This document shows positions 60,109-64,000 of a stretch of 64,000 nucleotides of DNA, piece after piece (within the stretch, counting starts at the first letter, position 1; each line of letters opens with the position of its first letter). Both the position numbers and the translations under genes were made by a program. The stretch comes from Luscinia megarhynchos (taxonomy: Eukaryota > Chordata > Aves > Passeriformes > Turdidae). The notes beneath the pieces were generated by a model. It had not been told where the DNA came from. It saw only the letters and a program-made list of their open reading frames with translations, and did no database searches. The stretch is from the NCBI GenBank assembly GCA_034336665.1, contig JAPFBE010000002.1:18268906-18332905 (forward strand), written 5' to 3'.

Positions 60109-63100
60109 CAGTCCTTTGGAAAACTCCTGTGAACTTCCTTACTTCAGTGGGGAGAGGGAAACTATGGTGCTTTGAAAGTATGTCCTTGTAGGAAAGCAAG
60201 GGCAGCTTTCATTTTCAGCTAGTTGAGACCTGTCAAAATACTATGGATTCATAAATCTGCTGAATTTTATCTTTCATTTTTGCTTTGGACCATTGAAACC
60301 TTCTCAGTGGACCAGACTTTTCAAATACCATTCAGTGTTCTAGTTGCATGGGGATTTCTGCTATAATTCCAGAAGTATAAACATCCTCCAAGGCTTGAAG
60401 GACTGCAGTTTATCACAGCATCCTTAATATACATTTTTTTTCTCCATATATTCATATGTTTTTACATTCCTCCATTGAAAGAGGATGAACACATCTGCTG
60501 CAGTAAGTGTAGCTGTCACAAACACTGAGCCTCATCTTATTTAAAGAATTCTGTGCTTTTCCTAGAGAAGAGCCCAATTGTGCTTGCACAAAATGCTCTC
60601 ACATTTGGAAGAGCATAAACTATGAGTGCATTTTTCCAATTAAATATTCCCTTTTTTCTTTTTTGGTCTGCTGGTAATTTATGGTACCTGTCAAGCATGC
60701 TGTCATCAGTGATGTGCTTTTAGCCCTTTTTCTTATAGGTTTATCTGAAAGTGACTTCTGTAGAGCTGCTTAGAAAATATTTCTAATGTACCACTTCATC
60801 AAGGTGATACTACTGTATTTTTGTAGCAGCTTCTCACTGTTGTTTCTACCAAAAGTGACTTAGTCCTTTTCATTGTTGTGAGCGTGCCTTTAGTACCTTC
60901 CACTCTAAGGCAGAGCTTTCAGATGTGTAAGAACTTCCTGAGGATTACTTCAAATTACTAGTTATCATTTATCATGAAGATGCCTCTCCTTCCTGACTAA
61001 ACACCTATAATGAAGTTTTCACTCCTCTTTCTCAAATCTTCCTTTCACTGAAAATCTTTATGCGTTCTCACACTCTTGTACTATATAAAGGTTCTGTACA
61101 TCTGCACCCACCTCTTCCTTTTTCTGTGTTTTAAATATTTTTAGAACTTCAATGCTCCATGTTGGAGTTCTTCTAGGACACAATCTTGCACCCGTGCAAC
61201 TGACACACAGCTTCTGTGGGTGCTGTGGATGTAGGAACGATGTGAGTAACTGCCAGCTATAGATGTAGAGTTGAGTGGGAAAAACACATGTAAATACATG
61301 GCCAGATGAGAAAGATTTGTGCTTTTCACCTTTTCCTACAAGGTGAGATGAAGGGGCTAAACAAGATGGTATGTGAGCCCAAAGGCCTAGCTTTGTGGTA
61401 TAGCTGCTTTCTCAGAAACAGCTACCTACATTCTCAATGCTATAGCCAGTCTTTTAATCCATGTTATGTTCTCTACCTTTTATTCACAAATACTATTTTA
61501 GAAACTTGCTCACTGTAACACCTACTAAAAGGGACAATAATATAAAAGAATGGAGGTCTGGAGCAAGGTGGGGATTTCCCTGTGGTTTGGGGAATTGTGC
61601 AAGTCCTCTGATGGTGCCTCTGTCAGTTGAGCCTGGAAGAAAACTGGCAGAGGATGCAGCTCTCTTTTTGTCAGGTAGCTTTGCTTAAGCCTGCAAGCTG
61701 TGGTTGACACATTGCTTAATATTACCCTGGTAGGTCTTCCACTCTGATTTTAGTGATTGTGTTGGGAAATCTGTTACGTCTTATGTAACTGTTTTCTTTG
61801 GAGGAAATGGAGAATAACCAGCACTTTCTACTAAAAAAGAGGAAGGGCTGAGTTCATGTTATGCCACAAAGAATTTAGCAATTTTGTTGCTGTTGTTCCT
61901 AAGTAGACAATGGCAAATTTCCTTGCAAACTTTGAGCTAACAACTTCACAACATTCGTGTAGCTCAAAGAAAAAGATCTTGGAATTCTATTTATGAGTCT
62001 GAGTGAACGGTGCCAGACATGACCTTTGGTTAAAAAAAACAGTAAATACTATGTGATTATGATGAAAATGAAATCTCCAGCTATATTAAGTCTTTCCAGC
62101 ACAGAGAGTATTTCCAGTCATGAAAAAACTGTAGCACTATAGGAGAGAAAATATAAATAAAGAAAAAAAGGAAACTTCCCTCAAATAACTGAGACTTTGC
62201 CACGTCTGGCTCTTAAAAGTATCTTTTTCTTGTAACTTTGGCTCTGCCTTTTCCCACAAGCAAGTGGATCAACAAAACCTGTATAGGTTCTGTCTAATTT
62301 TGGGAGAGGGAGGAGCAGGCAATTTTTGGCCTCCTGGTGAAAGGCAAGGAAATTCTGTGTGAAACTATATTTAAACTCAGGTCAGGTCTGGCCAGATGTT
62401 GAAAATGTTGCCCATGCAACAGGGAAAAAGAGGATCTCCATGAAAAGCTTTAGTTGAAAGGGCTCTCTGCTCTCCTGTGTCATACTTGGCCATTCACAAG
62501 TTGTCCTTCCTGCCCAGGTATTAGGAGAGATTTATGGCTATGCTAATATGGTAAATTATGCCTGAACTGCCTTAAATTGGTCTTCAGCTCAATTCTCTGT
62601 CCTAAAACATGGGGTAGATTCAACTGTCAACTAAGTAAGAAATACCCCATTTTCGGGTTGAACCTGTCTGAGAAAGTTCACTCCTTTCCCACTGTGATTT
62701 AATTACTAAGTAAAAACAGTTACTGAATGAGAGGGTGTGAATTAAAAAGTGCATGGCAGATGTCTTCACACTAAAGTAGGGATACTTCTAAATGAAGATA
62801 TCTAGTATTATTTAAACAACCAAATATGTGTTTATGTCATAATGTACTTCAATTAGAAGAAACAATCACCTGTCAGTTTAAGATTAAGACCCTGGGAGGT
62901 TTTGGCTTTGCAATTTAATATGTGAATAGCAGTTTGTGCTCAGCTCAGGATTGACTCTACCTCTCCTTAATGTATTCACTAAAGGATGTTATTGAATACT
63001 TCATCAGAACAAGATAGTTTTTCAGTAGGTCTGTGGGTAGGTTTTCTCTTGTACTTCAATACACAATTGAAGAAACTTCTGAATTTAAATTTTTTGTCTA

Positions 63101-64000
63101 TCTGGCTTACAGGATTTACATAATTGGTTGCTTATGCAGCATTTCTCTATTATTCTTTGTTTTGTGCAGTGTGAAATGTCTTAGTAATTTTCCAGGGGCT
63201 GTCTTAGTAGTAGTGCTGTGCATGGTCTTTAAAATCATGGCCTTTGCACGAGTTATTGCAGTGTTATCAGCTTGAAAATGCAAGTGAATGGAAGGAAAGC
63301 AGAGCTCCTGTAACTAACTGGTGCTATGACAGCTCAAACTTCTCCGTGGCTCTACTTGGTTTTTTGTAAAGTTAGCCTAAATTGATGATCATGATGTAAG
63401 AGGGATTTAAAAATTTCTGGGTATGTGTCTACTGCAGTCCAGAAGCATGACCATAGCTCTTCCAGACACGGCACAGTTAACTTGGCACTACCTGGCCTGG
63501 GTTGTGGCAGAAGGGGCCTTGAGATGCCCAGGCTCACCTGGGCCCAAGATGCCTGTTCTCTGGGGGCAAGTAATAGCACTGTAAACTAGAGCAAATCTTC
63601 ACCAGTCAGCAGCGTGACTGCCATGAGCTGAATTCATCTGACTGCTGCATAGGCACATGTTGAACAGAAACAAGATGTAAACCATAGATGGTAACAAATA
63701 GTATATTGTTCCTAACAACCTTATTCAAGCATATTTCCTCATAAAGTGATTAAAGAATTGCCTTTGAGGACAAGAGGTGTGACTTGTTTAATAGTGAAGA
63801 ACATTTCCAGAATGGTTGTTTGTTTGCTCAGCCATTTCTTTTACAGGACTAGCCTTTACTTTTAGCATACTTCTAGCTCATATGACAAGCACGTGCCTCT
63901 AAATAGGGTTTATGAACCTCTCTGCTGGTGGATGGGGGTCACATAACCACAGTTATTTTTAATGGACTTGAAATCCCATGTGCATGCAATATTCTGTGAT
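60109..64000. other. noncoding stretch, no gene recognised
   Basis: AT-rich DNA without recognised genes, repeats or CpG-rich blocks. Frames of up to about 80 codons, such as 63033-63275 with a hydrophobic translation, look like chance in T-rich sequence. Confidence 0.5.

Noticed and set aside
1..64000. Search for bacterial-type systems, CRISPR arrays, tRNA or rRNA genes and intact viral genes.
   Set aside because: No spaced direct repeats, cloverleaf-like genes or viral gene bodies were seen. The window is vertebrate noncoding DNA with LINE and LTR remnants.

Overview
The window looks like bird genomic DNA, most likely from a passerine. The main evidence is five CR1-type LINE fragments on both strands and one solo LTR of a type I recognise from songbird genomes. 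I see no mammalian SINEs, no bacterial gene organisation, and no rRNA, tRNA or CRISPR. The assignment rests on remembered repeat families, not on a database search. No protein could be named with confidence. Nearly all longer open frames look like chance: their translations have no recognisable domain, they overlap on both strands, and they lack conserved-looking composition.

Layout. 1-9.6 kb is mostly unannotatable intergenic or intronic DNA. It holds a minus-strand CR1 3' end (2443-2735), a G-rich quadruplex candidate, a CA microsatellite and two weak plus-strand exon candidates (4991-5155, 6098-6258). 9.6-15.2 kb is the most informative part. A complete solo LTR (12356-13469) has a perfect 5-bp target duplication, CTGTC, and sits directly against a minus-strand stretch (13470-13697) that looks like real coding sequence with a strong splice acceptor. 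The reading frame stays open across the pre-insertion join, so the retrovirus landed in, or at the edge of, a host exon. A separate 65-bp plus-strand exon candidate lies at 15066-15130.

15-36 kb holds pyrimidine-rich tracts, a minus-strand exon candidate with both splice sites (18951-19044), a CpG-rich block (21295-21670), a TATA-like promoter with a 24-codon frame (25552-25684), an old CR1 remnant (27297-27560), a 200-codon serine-rich frame (29804-30406), and a CR1 fragment (31700-31937) that ends sharply against a GC-rich block (31938-32720). A possible last exon with a polyadenylation signal lies at 36127-36400.

36-64 kb holds a CpG-rich first-exon candidate (40838-41116), a 200-bp polypyrimidine tract (42668-42872), the best CpG island of the window (about 45005-45860), a possible terminal exon (52681-52822), and a plus-strand CR1 with its full 3' end (59695-60108). 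The rest is ordinary AT-rich noncoding sequence.

The window therefore probably contains introns or flanks of one or more genes whose main exons lie elsewhere, perhaps with lncRNAs starting at the CpG-rich blocks. The exon candidates are not shown to belong together, and several have incompatible phases.
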